A stretch of DNA of 64,000 nucleotides from Pythium myriotylum (lineage: Eukaryota; Oomycota; Peronosporomycetes; Pythiales; Pythiaceae). Below are positions 41,301-52,760 of this stretch, piece by piece. Numbering within the stretch: the first letter of the stretch is position 1; every line of letters begins with the position of its first letter. Below the pieces are notes generated by a model. That model was not told the origin of the DNA, did not search any database, and was given only the letters and a program-made list of their open reading frames with translations. The position numbers and the translations under genes are program-made. The stretch spans positions 2,418,001 to 2,482,000 of the forward strand of contig JALJCQ010000013.1 in NCBI GenBank assembly GCA_023091665.1, written 5' to 3'.

Positions 41301-44086
41301 ATGTCGGCCGAGAGTATGATCGAACAGCTTGCACTAATCCCAGAAATTGATCTTGAGCCACCAGGCCCAGCAGATATGACGACAGCGGACGTGGGAGAAG
41401 AAGGCGAGACTACCCCGGAACAGAAACGACGGGTACGAGATATTCTGGAGGCTCGTGGAGACCAGTTCATCAGCTCCGGCAACGCTTTGCCGGCACCTGC
41501 AAAGGGCGTCGTGTGCGGCGTGGACGTTGGAGATACGCAACCGATCACACAACGAGCGCGACGAGTGCCGCCGCATCGCCTTGGGAAGTTATACGAGTTG
41601 CTTCGAGGCTTGCTCAGAGCGGGATTGATCCGCTACTCCTCGTCTCCATGGGCTTCTCCTATTGTGATCGTGCTGAAGAAAAACGGCAAAGATGTTCGTC
41701 TATGTATTGATTATCGACTTGTCAACGGTCTTACGAAACTGATGGTGTATGCTATGCCTCTGATCGACGGTCTCCTCGACAACTTTGAGCACATTATGTG
41801 GTTGTGCTCGATGGACAACGCCAGCGGATACTGGGCGGTGTTGATGACGGCTCGAGCAAGAGAAATTACGGCCTTCATCTGCCCCCTCGGGCACTTCGAA
41901 TGGCTTCGGATGCCACAAGGGCTGAAGAACGCGCCGCAGATCTATCAGCGCATCATCGACAATGCGTTGTGGACGATGGTGCGGATGATCTCATCGAAGG
42001 GTGTTACTTGCCGAGTGGTCGGTCTGACGGAAGACGAAGCGACGGCGTTGGCTGAAGGCGACTCGACAGAACAACTGGCGACCGACCTGAAGTTGATTGA
42101 AGACGTTTTTCATGTTGGTGCGGTCGAGATGAACGATGTGCTGTTAGTGATTGGGAGAAGATCGTACATCGACGATGTGACTTTCGGCGCTTCGTCGTGA
42201 GATGAGATGTGTGTAATGCTCGAGTGTCCCTTGGAAGCCCCCAAGTACTGGGGAATAACGATCAGTCTGCCGAAGAGTGCCTTTGGCAAGAGGGCGGTTG
42301 AGTTCTTGAGCCACGAAGTATCCCGCGACGGCCTACGAGCAACACCAAGTCGATTCTGAGCATGCCATTCCCATCGACAGTCAAAGGAATTCAAAAGTGT
42401 GTTGGCAGTCTGATTTATTACCATCGATTCCTTGACAACTTTGCGACCTACGCAGCGGCGCTGTACGAGGTGACCGACTTGAAGCTTCAAGATGGAACGC
42501 AGCTTGAACACGCGAAGAACGCGTTCGAAGCGCTGAAGAAGTTGTTGAGTCAGGCCCAGATGCTTCGCCATCTCGAGCGTGATCGAGAGTTGGTCGTGAT
42601 CCTGTACACCAACAAGTGGGCATTCGGTTCGACGGTATGCCAAGAACATGACGGTGTCCTCCACCCGGTTCGTTTCGTTAGCAAGGTCTTTAAAGATGCC
42701 GAGACTCGCTACACTGGTGCGGAACAAGAGGTTCTCGCGTTGTTGAAAACTCTGGAAGCTGCTAGCCATTATTTATACGGGCAGCCAGTGACAGTTTATA
42801 CCAGATATTCGACGATGCGGTGGCTATTTACCTCGAAGAGTTTGTCAGGTCGAGCCGTCCAGTGGGCCGTCATGCTATCGCCTTGGACGCTGAAGATCGT
42901 TCGGAATGATCAAGATGTGGTCGGCTTGTCAGCGCTGTTAGCGACGTCGATCACTCCGCGGAGCGAATTGGACAAGGTGCTAGAAGAAATCGCGCCAATG
43001 AAGACTCTACACAACATTCTAGTGGTGAGACCCATTCCTGAACTCCGACGAGACACGCCAGGCTACGTTCTTACCTTTGATGGAGCTGTTCGAGTGAAAG
43101 GAGAGAAGCTCGGCTCGTACGGCATGATTCTGTGGTCGATTCCAGGTTGGGAGGTGGTCGAGGCTGAGTATGGGTGTCGACCAGACCTCACGGTCAACGA
43201 CAGCGAATATTGTGGCCTCGTCGGGGCCCTCCAGCTCGCCATTCGTCACGACGTCAAGAAGGTGATCGTGTGTGGTGATTCGCGCATTGTCATCGGCCAA
43301 GTCAATGAGGATCTACGATGCAATCAGGCGTCACTCCAAGTGTGGTTGAACCGTGTGAAGGAATTGCTCAAGTCGTTCGAAGGAATAAGTCTCGTGCACG
43401 TGGCACGCAAGTACAATCAGCCAGGAGACTTACTCACCCGAAAGGCCATGAACGTGCAAGCGGATGGACGCGTTGACGCGGTCGCGGAGCGTGAAGATCT
43501 CAAGCTGTTGAACACGTTGCCCGAGCTCTTGTATCGCACGACGGACGAGTTGATGAATGAAGAGGACAGAGGGCGACTCGACGCGATTCCATCGGTGAAC
43601 TTGTGCAGTCGATTAGATGGAGACCCGTCAGCTCAGCATAGTATTGGTGGAAAGTGTGTCAGGTTCGATGAGGATCACAGTACCGGATGGTGGGAAGAAC
43701 CGGAGCCGAGTATGATGGTGCACGTCGCGACGCGGAGAGGCAAGGCGTTGGATATGAATGCCCCGGCACGCAAGAAGAAGCGGAAGAAGAAAAAGAAGGT
43801 GGCGTCGCAGTCCACTCAACTAGATGATGAAGAGACAGTGCGGGAATCCATGGAAGGAAATGCAGCTGCACAAGAAGCGCTTAGGGTTACCGAAGAAACG
43901 CTGTCGAATGCTCAAGATGAACGATTCCGCAGGATAGCGAGTGCTCAAGAACGAGACCCATGGTGTGAGAAGGTGATCGCGTATCTGCGCGGTGATGAAG
44001 ATGCATTCGCCTCGTCCACTGCATGGAAGAAGGTGGCGAAGGTGGCGGACCTGTATGTGCTGAATGTCGCAGGTGTATTGTACTAG
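41301..44086 (+). pseudogene. Gypsy E reverse transcriptase, RNase H and second RNase H
   Basis: RT starts near 41580 (SSPWASPIVIVLKKNG, CSMDNASGYWAV, YIDDVTFG), with about 60 extra residues between NALW and YIDD as in C. Lesions: TGA at 42198-42200, a frameshift near 42347 (TGA 42357), TAG at 44084-44086. From 42362 the frame encodes the RT connection, RT-linked RNase H (VVILYTNKWAFG), and a second, archaeal-like RNase H (LTFDGAVR, NDSEYCGL, VCGDSRIVIG, KYNQPGDLLTRKA). A lysine-rich linker follows. Closest relative in the window is element C. Confidence 0.87.
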
Positions 44087-45611
44087 TGTCCGACGGAGAA
44101 GAATCACGAAGAAGGGAAGATGCGACTGGTGGTGCCCAGCGCCATCCAAGTGGACGTGTTGCGAGCTTATCACACAGAGCTCGGTGGAGGCGCTCACCAA
44201 CGTGTTGGACGCGTCTTCGCGCGATTACGAGAACTGTATTACGGGGGGGGGGGGGGGGGGGGGGGGGGGCATGTACGCCGACGTGGAGTGGTTTGTGTCG
44301 ACATGCGAGGATTGTGCTACCGCAAAAGGAAAGCCAAGGTACAGAGGGCGATCAGAAGGAAATATTGTGGCGTCTCGTCCATTCCAAGTGCTGGCTATGG
44401 ACTTCGCCACGCCTCTGCCCAAGACTTTCGCTGGTCATGAAGCGTTACACTGCTGTATCTGTATTTTTTCGGGCTATGTGGTATTGATCCCAATGGCAGA
44501 TACGTCGGCACAGTCGGTTGGAGAAGCATATCTCTCTGGCGTTTATCGACGGTTCGGAGCGCAAGAAATGATTCGCCATGATCGAGACCCTCGGTTTATG
44601 AGTTCGGTATTTCGGCGATTTAATCGTATGATGCAGCAAAGACAGCGACCAACATTGGCGTATCGTCCACAAGCGAACGGTAAACAAGAACGTTCGGTAC
44701 AAACGGTGGTCAGAGCAATTAAATGCTACATCTCAGATCAAGAACAGCGCGATTGGGATGAATATGTCGAGCAGTTGGAGTTGGCGTTGAATACCTCAGT
44801 CAGTTTACAGCAGGTGGAATGCAAGAACCGCGCTGGAAGCGTCAGTACCACCGAAGGATGGTACAGTGAAGGAGTCCGACGCATTAGCATGGCGGCAGAA
44901 GGTGGTGGAGCGACATGAGCGAGCGATGGCACACGCCGAGTTCATTCAGAAGCAGTTGATGGAGTCACGGGCAAAGAAACATAATGAAGGAGTCGATGGT
45001 TCTATTGCAGGGACTGTGCGCACGGCATATCGACCCGGCGAATTGGTATGGCTGTACCATGATTTAGTGAAGGTCGGCTTGGTTCGAAAGCTCTCTTATC
45101 TGTGGCACGGGTGTATCAAGTAGAGGAACGTGTTAACGACGTGGTGTACCGGCTCAAGGTGGATCGCAAAGAAACTCGAATTTTCCCCTTGGTGCACATC
45201 GCCCGTCTCAAGCCTTATATCTCTCGTATGTCCCGACCACGTGACCGGATCGAAACGCAGGATGGGTTCGATCTGGATGAAGCTCTGTTACCAGAAGATT
45301 CATGGTACGAAGCTGGCGAGGATGACGAGTACGAGGTTGAGATGATCATGGATTGCAAGTATAAGCAGCGCACACGGAACGGGCGAAGACAGAAAGAATA
45401 TCTCGTGAAGTGGAGCGGCTACGATGAGCCCAGTTGGGTAGATGAAGACGATCTCAATTGCACAGCGCTGTTGTACGAGTTTGATGCCAAGAGAGCGTGT
45501 GAGAGTCGTCGTGAAGCAGCCCAATCTGCGGCGGAAGAAGATGAAGAGGAGCAGTCGTCAGACGAAGAGGAAGAGCCCCACCCGGTGGTCGCTGCTACGC
45601 TCACCATGTAG
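44087..45611 (+). pseudogene. Gypsy E integrase and C-terminal chromodomain
   Basis: The zinc-binding part (AYHTELGGGAHQ ... CEDCATAKG) is split by a run of 27 G at 44243-44269, exactly where related integrases have Tyr-Tyr-Trp. The core shows D (LAMDFATPLP), D (RHDRDPRF) and E (NGKQERSVQ). Frame changes follow near 44800 and 45110. The last part (45102-45611) holds a chromodomain (EVEMIMDCKY...YLVKWSGYDEPSWV) and an acidic tail. The gene ends in an ordinary stop at 45611. Several breaks make this copy non-functional. Confidence 0.83.
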
Positions 45612-46339
45612 CTGTACAAGTCGTGAAACGAACTTGTGCAGTCAGCCTCTACTTTTGTGTGGGTACACAGTCAACTTGTGCTTTCAGACTGTGTGTACCA
45701 AAAAAAGGGCGGAAGGGCGGTGTAAAGACAAGAAATGGAATGGAAAAGCGAGATGAAGCGTCGAGGAACGAAGGAGATGAAGTGATGATGATAAGAAGAG
45801 TGAAGAGCAAGACGTTTATCGCTGGGATGATGCACACATGACGGAACAAGTGTGCTATTGATTTCGGTGAGAATACGCGACTGTGTCGGCGTTAATACGA
45901 ATCGGAAACGCCGATGGAATTGATTAAAACGAGACGATGAGTGAACTTGAACCTGTCAGTGCGATGATGATGTCGCGCTGCGGGGCAGCAATGAAGAACC
46001 CCGCGATGAAGAATCGACGGTACGCAGCAAGAAGAAGTGAGTGGTATCGTGCAGAGCAAGGTGCACCTATTGGGTATGCCCAGCACCCCTGCCGATGTTG
46101 AAGACGATGAGGTCAACTTATGGAGTGACGCACCTATTGGGTATGCCCAGCGTTCACTCCGCCGAAAATCTACACGAGACGAAGATTCGGTGGCGCACTT
46201 ATTGGGTATGCCCAGCGCCCACCCGAATGAAGTCGTGAACGGAGGTGTTGAGATGGTGCACTTATTGGGTATGCCCAGCATCGATCAACGAAAGAAAAAA
46301 AAAAGCCTCACGGGCCCGAGTCGGCTGTGAATGGTAATA
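45612..46339 (+). other. Region between Gypsy E and the Mutator-like element
   Basis: No gene is supported. It contains one ACTTGTGCAGTCAGCC (45633), a purine-rich stretch (45690-45830), four copies of a hairpin-forming repeat (46062-46279) and the left 9-bp target duplication ATGGTAATA at 46331-46339. Confidence 0.6.
46062..46279 (+). repeat. Four-copy 63-68 bp repeat with a conserved 22-bp core
   Basis: The core GCACYTATTGGGTATGCCCAGC occurs at 46062, 46130, 46195 and 46258. Only the core is conserved; the spacers differ. The core includes TGGGTATGCCCA, able to form a small stem-loop. All copies have the same orientation. Confidence 0.85.
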
Positions 46340-46345
46340 CGAAGT

Positions 46346-46366
46346 GTCTATTGCCCTAATCTGAGA
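46346..46366 (+). repeat. MULE left terminal inverted repeat
   Basis: 21 bases, perfect reverse complement of 49610-49630. Confidence 0.88.
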
Positions 46367-46526
46367 GTACCACTCTCTGGCCCCATTTTGAACAAAAAAG
46401 GGGACCGTGGGACTTGAGGACAATCACTCCCAGTTTTGGGGGAATTTTTAGATTTTTTGGAAAATCCAAAGAGGGCGGGGAACGAGGTTCATTTCGAAAT
46501 CGACGGTGGCAGGCATCGGCAGCAAG

Positions 46527-49185
46527 ATGAGGGCGGCAGGTAAGCGCCAGCGCACGCGGCCGCAGCGACATCAGCGGAAGCGGCCGCGTGTCGCGCGCGA
46601 CACTGACGAAGAGAGTGGGGAGGAAGAAGAGCAGGAGTTCGACGACGAGTCGGACGCGGACGACGACGACGACGAGGAGGAGGAGGTGGTGGGGGAGGAC
46701 GTTGAGGAGGAAGAGGACGAGGATACAGAGGTCGAGTGTGAAGCTCCCCCACTAAACGAGAAGCATTTCGGTTCGTGGGAAGAATTCCACGAAGCCGTAG
46801 ATACGTATAGTGGCGACACGCTTCAGGTGAGTGGGATATTCTCTCGTGTTTGGTCGCAAGCTGTCTAATGGTGTTGTGCAGATATATACGTCTGGTGGGA
46901 TGACGCTTACTGCAACGCGAAACAACCGTATTCCCGAAGCGATGCGTGCAGCTAACTCGGTACCGGGGACGTTTGCGTATTACAACAAGCTGCTCCGATG
47001 CACCCACGGAGGAAAACAGCGATCGCGCACCACAGGGAGCCGTCCGCGACAAAAAATCCGTTGGACGGGATGCAAAGCGCAGGTAAGGCTCGGAAACTAT
47101 GCCGAAGATTTGGTAGACTCGCGAGACTGGATAGATTGGACAAATTCTAACAAATTGTGGCATGCAGATCAATGCGTGTGTTCAATTGGTTGAGGGCGAG
47201 TGGACTGTTGTGGTTACCAATCACTACAAGGTTCATAACCATCCCCTGACGAAGCGACATTATCGCCAATATGCCAACGTTCGAACACGCGTGCCCGACG
47301 TCGTCTCTGAACGTGTTCGCCAAATGCGTCGCACCCAAGGCGATCGCAGAACTATTTGGCATTACGTTAGAGACAATGGCAACAAGGACATGACAATGAA
47401 GGATGTCCACAACTTGCTTGCGCGGATGAAAACAGAAGACTACACAGCACCGACGCAGGAGGGTCGTGTGACACGTTATCTCACGGACTTTCGAAACCTT
47501 AACGGAGATTTTGCGCGCACGTTCACCACAGCTGCAGTAAGTATCCCATCTTCGCAAAATGAAATATTTGAGCTTGAGTCTTACTCGTTCATTTCTTGGT
47601 GAGGGATATTTAAATGCCATCGTCTGGGTGACGAAACACCAGCGCCAAATGTACGCAGCTCATCCGGAAGTGCTATTGATAGATGATACGCATGGAACAA
47701 ACCGCGAGAACTTCAAGCTTTTCAGCTTCATGATTCACGACGCTTTTGGCCATGGCCAGTTCGTCCAGGTGCGTGTTAAATCTGTCAAATATCGCGTAGT
47801 CTGGTTAGTCTGACGTGGTTTGAGTGTAGCACGCATTTATAGAAAATGAACGGAAGGAAACACTAGCGCAAGCTTGCTCGGCTTTCAAAGTAGCGCATCC
47901 GACATGGGCAGAGCGGTTGCAATGTATTGTCATCGACAAGGACATTACTGAGGTTGGTGTATTACGAGACGCTTTTCCTGGGGTTCGGATATTATTGTGC
48001 GAGTTTCATGTGAAAAAATACCTCAAGAGCGAAATCTCGGATGCATCGAAGTACGGTTTCACACAGTTCGAGAAAGATGAGCTTATTAGCTGTGTGACTA
48101 TGCTTGTTGGGGCCCAATCGGAGACAGCGTACAAAGACGTCATGGAGTACATGCTTGCTGCCCGTGACGTAGAAATCACCTTAGAAACTTGTTCCCAGAT
48201 CCTTGAAGCCTACAGTGTTATGGATCAAGTAAAGGACAAGATTCCGCAAAAATGGACTGTGAGTGTAACTATGCTCGGTGGTGGAACAATTGACCTTCGA
48301 AGCTTCTCCAAGATTCTTCCCGTGGAGGTTCCCACCAAGTTCAGAGACCGTGCAAACGCCTTCATGAACTCGTGCCGCTCGAAGAACCAAAAGCCCATCG
48401 CTGCGACTAACCTCAAGTACACATTTTTGAAGGTCGCCTACAACAAAACCGCACTCGACACAATGGAGCTGTGGCATAAGATTGACTGTCACGCAAAACT
48501 TGTTCGTGGTGCGATGCGGTGGGCCAAGAGTTTGATTCAACTTACATTCGTGCCAGACGAAATGCTTCAAGATTCCCCAGTCGACGCTGACGGCACGTCA
48601 ATTGAGCTTGTTGTCGATCATCTTAAGTGCATCAATTTGCTGGACCGCAAGCGTTTCTCTCTCGTCTCTTTTTCGGGGACATCGTTACTTGACGATGAGT
48701 GCATGCAATCAGGCCTCAATACAATTGCCAAACTGACAGGAGCAACTGTCATTCCGTTGTTTGCAAGTGCTGCTCCTCTGGGTGATGAAGGTGAGCGACT
48801 AATTCGTGATACGCAAGTGTTTGAAAACTTCACGAAGGCTGCATATATTCTTGCTCTGAACCTACCTGAGGCTGGCCACTGGTGCGGCGCGGCAATTGAT
48901 GCGAGCAAGGACAAGATCGACGTAGTTGTGTTTGAGCCGATGCAAGCTCATACAGCCCAACTGAAGAAGCGTCTCTTTGATCTCCTGTCTCCATTCAAGG
49001 GTACCCGCGAGCTGTCCATTCGACCCCACACAGAGTTTGGGCAGCTCGATAACTACAACTGTGGTGTCTTCGTTCTCATGGCTCTCGAGCTATTTCTCCG
49101 CAATGTCTCATTAAGCCACTACGATTCAAGTGAAGCTGCAGCATTCTTTCGGTTCAGGTATCTTGCACACGCACTCGAAGACTAG
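46527..49185 (+). CDS. MULE transposase fused to Ulp1-like cysteine protease (5 exons)
   Basis: Predicted join 46527-46826, 46882-47082, 47168-47536, 47604-47768, 47830-49185: 796 residues, all four introns in phase 0 (55, 85, 67 and 61 bp). The N-terminus is basic, then very acidic. Exons 2-3 encode a WRKY/GCM1-like zinc finger (CTHGG, GCKAQI, HNHPL). Exons 4-5 encode the MULE transposase core with D (LLIDDTHGTN), D (CIVIDKDI) and the CEFH motif. The C-terminal ~150 residues resemble a C48/Ulp1 protease (His in GHWCGAAID, Gln and Cys in GQLDNYNCGVF). FEPM stands where an Asp is usual. I did not identify the third transposase acid. The 3' splice site of intron 3 (TGAG) is unusual. The start is the first ATG in frame; the upstream open frame begins only with GTG. 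Confidence 0.83.
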
Positions 49186-49609
49186 TTCATTATATATGAT
49201 TGTATATGATTAAACTAATTCAACAAGTCTGCTTAGTCTGTCCAATCTGTCCAGCTTCAACAATCTGCTGAATCTGTGTAGTCTAGCCTCGTGGACGTCC
49301 CATCTTGTGGAGAGAATACCTCTCCATCCACCGTATTCTTGCCGAAGTCCTCGTGCAAATCTGACAAAAATATTGCTACAAATCTGTCGAGTCTGGCATT
49401 GGATATTTGAAGTCTAACTGTCCAATCTACCTAGTCTCCCGAGTCAGAAGAGTCCCGCCCAGGTTCCCGCCTTCCAAATTCCAAAATTCTGAAAAAGTTC
49501 AAACGGGTATTGACAAACACTCTTCTCGACATACCCGTCTATGTGCGTCATCATATGATGTGTGTGCGCCAGATTGGACAGATTAGGGCAATAACATCTG
49601 ATTTTCATG
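49186..49609 (+). other. MULE 3' subterminal region
   Basis: No gene. It is rich in short CTGTCCAATCTG/AGTCTG-like motifs (49220-49440) and contains an extra partial terminal-repeat copy before the right end. Confidence 0.6.
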
Positions 49610-49630
49610 TCTCAGATTAGGGCAATAGAC
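49610..49630 (-). repeat. MULE right terminal inverted repeat
   Basis: Perfect reverse complement of 46346-46366. Confidence 0.88.
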
Positions 49631-49645
49631 TCGTGCATGGTAATA

Positions 49646-50410
49646 TGCGGACCCTAGTCGGTTGCATGATCGGAGCGCGAGTGTGAAAGACCAAGCCCAA
49701 GAAAAGAATATGGCTCTGGTGCGCGCGACGAATTGAAATGAAGCTCGGCGATGAAGCAGCTGAAGATGTGCCAATGAGCCTGACAGTGTTGAAGCCGTTA
49801 AGATGGAAAAGAACAAGGAAGAAGTTGAGCAAGCTGGGACGACGTGTCGACACGAAGGAAACAAACTGTGAAGTGTGGGACATCGTTCTGGGTCGATGGA
49901 AGAAAGCAGATGTGAAGTGACGAAAGGCCGTTGACTAGCCGCATGAAGCATGTACTGGTGCGCTAGCGCGGTGGAAAGCGGTGCGAAGATGAAGTCGAAA
50001 AGGATGGCGAAGTCACGGTGTGCATGGAGGTCGAGCGGTCGGCGCGCGGTCAACGCCTTGATGGGTTGCGGCTGACCGTCTCAACGAAAAGGCCTCCGGT
50101 CAGCTGTGTCGGTGCATAAAAAGGGCGGTGGGTCATGGTGCGACAGTGGAAGATGACGTGACGCCAACGGAGAACGAAGGAAGAAGAAGAAAGAGATGCG
50201 AGGACTTCAGCGTGCTTGACACCGGTGCACTTCCTCCGTCCATCTGGAGAATGTGCACAAGGGTTTTTTGTGGTCCACAAAAAATAGGTGAAAATAATTG
50301 ATTGGCTAAATATACCTCAGATTTAACTTGCAGCGCGAACCATAAAAATTGGCGCGGAACCAACAACACCGCTCACCACGAGTTGCCGTTCCAACCACTT
50401 TCGAACAAGG
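49646..50410 (+). other. Region between MULE and mariner
   Basis: No convincing gene; a 60-codon ORF at 49738 has no recognisable features. It contains a 21-bp perfect palindrome (TTTTTTGTGG/CCACAAAAAA around 50264-50284) which may lie near the mariner left end. I could not confirm mariner terminal repeats. Confidence 0.5.
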
Positions 50411-51823
50411 ATGCCGAGACCAGCGGGAAGGCGCGACCTCACGGTACTCGAGAAGCTCGAGATCGTGGCTTATCTGACCGTCCGTCAGCGTGATGATGGG
50501 ACCCTGCCTCGCGGTGCGAAATCCGAGGCAGCGTCCACTTACGGTTGTCACCGTAACACTGTCGCTGACGTCTGGGAAAGACGCGGGACGCTCACCGGGC
50601 GAGTAGGAGGTGGGAGCGCGCCGAAATACACGGACGAAGAAATCTCGAACCTCGTTGCGTCTGTTCCCGTCTACGAGCGCACGTGTCTACGTTCGACTGC
50701 TGCCGGGGCGGGCATCCCCCATACGACCCTCAGCAACTACGTCGGCAAGGGGAAGCCCCTACGGAGAGCAACCGGGCGTCTCAAGCCCAAGATTACGGTA
50801 CAACACAAGCAGAAGCGCCTTCGCTTTGTGCTGAAGTTCGTAGAGCGCCCACTAGGTAAGTAATGCGTGATATCTCTCTTCGGCTGTGCCTAATCGCATG
50901 CGTTTTCGACACGTAGGTCTCCGAACTAGGCGATTCAATGCAATGTACGACACCGTGCATATCGACGAAAAATGGTTCTACATATACAAGACTGCAACGT
51001 CCTACATCCTGACCGCAGAAGAAATCCCGCCGTATATGCAGTGTGAGAACAAGAAATTCATCACTAAGGTGATGTTTATAGCGGCCGTCGCTCGCCCACG
51101 CTATGACTACACGAGAAAGGAGGGCTTTGACGGGAAGATTGGGATTTTCCCGATCGTCCAGAAGCGCGTTGCGAAGCGCACGACTAAGAACCAGACTGCT
51201 GGTGACCTTATCACCGAAGCACGACCCGTCGACAAAGACGTTTATCGCGAGCTCCTTCGAGACCATATCCTCCCGGCATTCCAAGCGAACTGGCCTGGTA
51301 AGTTCAGTTCTCGTATTATTGTGGATCATACTCTTTTATCAGTGAGTGACCAGGGCGCAAGCAAGGAACTATATTCATACAGCAAGATAATGCGAGCCCC
51401 CATGTTTCAGCAGAGGCCGTTGTGAGCGAGGCGGGTTTGGATCGATATGGATGGGATGTTCAGATTCGGCGACAGCCTGCCAAATCCCCGGATCTGAACA
51501 TCCTCGATCTGGGGTATTTTCATGCCATCCAAACCCTACAGCACCGCAAGCGAGCGTACAACATTGATTCTCTGATCTCAGCTGTGGAGGAGTCCTTCCG
51601 TGAGATGGAGGTAAAGACGCTGGAAAAGTGTTTCTTAACACTACAAGCTGTGATGGAGCAAATCATGCTAGCCGAAGGCGGCAATGAGTACAGTCTCCCT
51701 CACGTCAAAAAGAAACACTTCCCGAATGGAGTTTTTCCCTCCTCGATCCCGTGCTCTGAACTCGCATATGAGACTGCCATCAAAGCACTAAACAAGGCAC
51801 AAACCAATGACGCAAACACTTAA
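50411..51823 (+). CDS. Mariner-like transposase, DD39D type, 3 exons
   Basis: Predicted join 50411-50855, 50917-51297, 51354-51823, introns 61 and 56 bp with GTAAGT donors and TAG/CAG acceptors. Total 1296 bp, 431 residues, no internal stop. The N-terminus carries a helix-turn-helix (EAASTYGCHRNTVADVW). Catalytic motifs: HIDEKWF, QQDNASPH, and SPDLNILDLGYF. There are 39 residues between the second and third acid (D in QDN and D in LDLG), the spacing of plant-type mariner-like elements. It cuts and pastes its element at TA. The reading frame is intact, so it may be active. Confidence 0.9.
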
Positions 51824-52760
51824 TACAATGGGTACACCTCCACAAAAATGACCATCATTCCATCACTGGTTTGTGATTGGCCAAAACAAATTTTGCAACC
51901 GAAACTTCGCGTGAAAAACCTAATTTTGTTTTCGGTCCAGCCCTCATCTTGTGGACTTTTTCCGTGTCTTTCATGGTGTTTTCTGTGTAGCCCACGTTTC
52001 GACAATTCTGAAACCCAAATTTTGTGTAATATCGCTGAACGAGGTGAGTTTTGCGAAACTTTTTGTGACAAGCAAAAAAAGATGCTACCACAAAGCTCTG
52101 TTTTGCCTTCCAAAAGCCTCAAATAAATGCTAAAAAAATTTACTGCGTTATAGAGGACTCTCTGGGCGTGCCAGAGGTGAACTTTTCATGATAATCGGAC
52201 GAGTCGTTCAAAAGTTCTGTAAAATATCCGTTGTGCACATTCTCGACCTGAACGGAGTAAGTAAGGTAACAGCTCCAGCAAGCGACGAGCGACGGCGACG
52301 GTCAGAGGGCGCCACGGAAAGGATTATTGGTGAGCGAGACACGAGATACGACGGTGATGACTTGCAGATGAACGTGAGCGGATGTTGAGTGTGCAGAGAC
52401 GGCGATGACTTGCGGAAGAACACAGACGACGTTGAGTGTGCAGAGACGGTGATGATGCGTCGTGCGACAGGGAGCGGGCGTGAACAGGCGAGATGGGGGA
52501 CGGGTGTGCGTGGTGGATCGAGTGTGGAAATGGTTTCGGATTGCGAAAACGACGGGAGCAGAGCACGTGTCGAAGTGGACCACACCTCTCTGAAGTACGC
52601 CACACTATGCTGCCGGTAGTGCACCGGTTTTCGGAAAAGCAGTTTGGAGGTGACGATAGGGGCTGGTAAATGAGGGGCTCTCTGTACTAGGAAATGAAGG
52701 GGAGTCAAGTAAAAGTTATACAGTCAGTGGAGGAAATTCGACCGGTTCAACACAAACGAG
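51824..52760 (+). other. Region after the mariner gene
   Basis: The first ~300 bp are AT-rich and probably the mariner 3' end. Further on is a two-copy tandem repeat (52356-52450). Frames on the minus strand here have no recognisable domain. Confidence 0.55.
52356..52450 (+). repeat. Two-copy imperfect tandem repeat, 47-48 bp
   Basis: Units start with GATGACTTGC at 52356 and 52404 and share GTTGAGTGTGCAGAGACGG. Confidence 0.75.

Larger units (their letters stand above)
46340..49636 (+). mobile_element. Mutator-like DNA transposon (MULE) with Ulp1 domain
   Basis: A 3.3-kb element bounded by perfect 9-bp direct repeats ATGGTAATA (46331-46339 and 49637-49645), the size expected for Mutator-type target duplications. 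A 21-bp perfect inverted repeat (GTCTATTGCCCTAATCTGAG plus A, at 46346-46366 and 49610-49630) starts six bases inside each end. A further partial copy of the repeat lies at about 49579-49592. It contains one five-exon gene. Confidence 0.85.

Noticed and set aside
38578..45611. LTRs for Gypsy E
   Set aside because: I compared the leader (37980-38577) with the 3' flank (45612-46330) and found only the 16-bp ACTTGTGCAGTCAGCC match, not a direct repeat long enough to be an LTR.
49738..49920. 60-codon ORF between MULE and mariner
   Set aside because: Short, basic, without similarity to anything recognisable; likely chance.
50264..50284. 21-bp palindrome as mariner terminal repeat
   Set aside because: No matching inverted copy at the right side of the transposase gene and no TA flanks could be confirmed.
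52208..52708. 166-codon minus-strand ORF
   Set aside because: Low-complexity translation of a tandem-repeat region, no domain, no good context.
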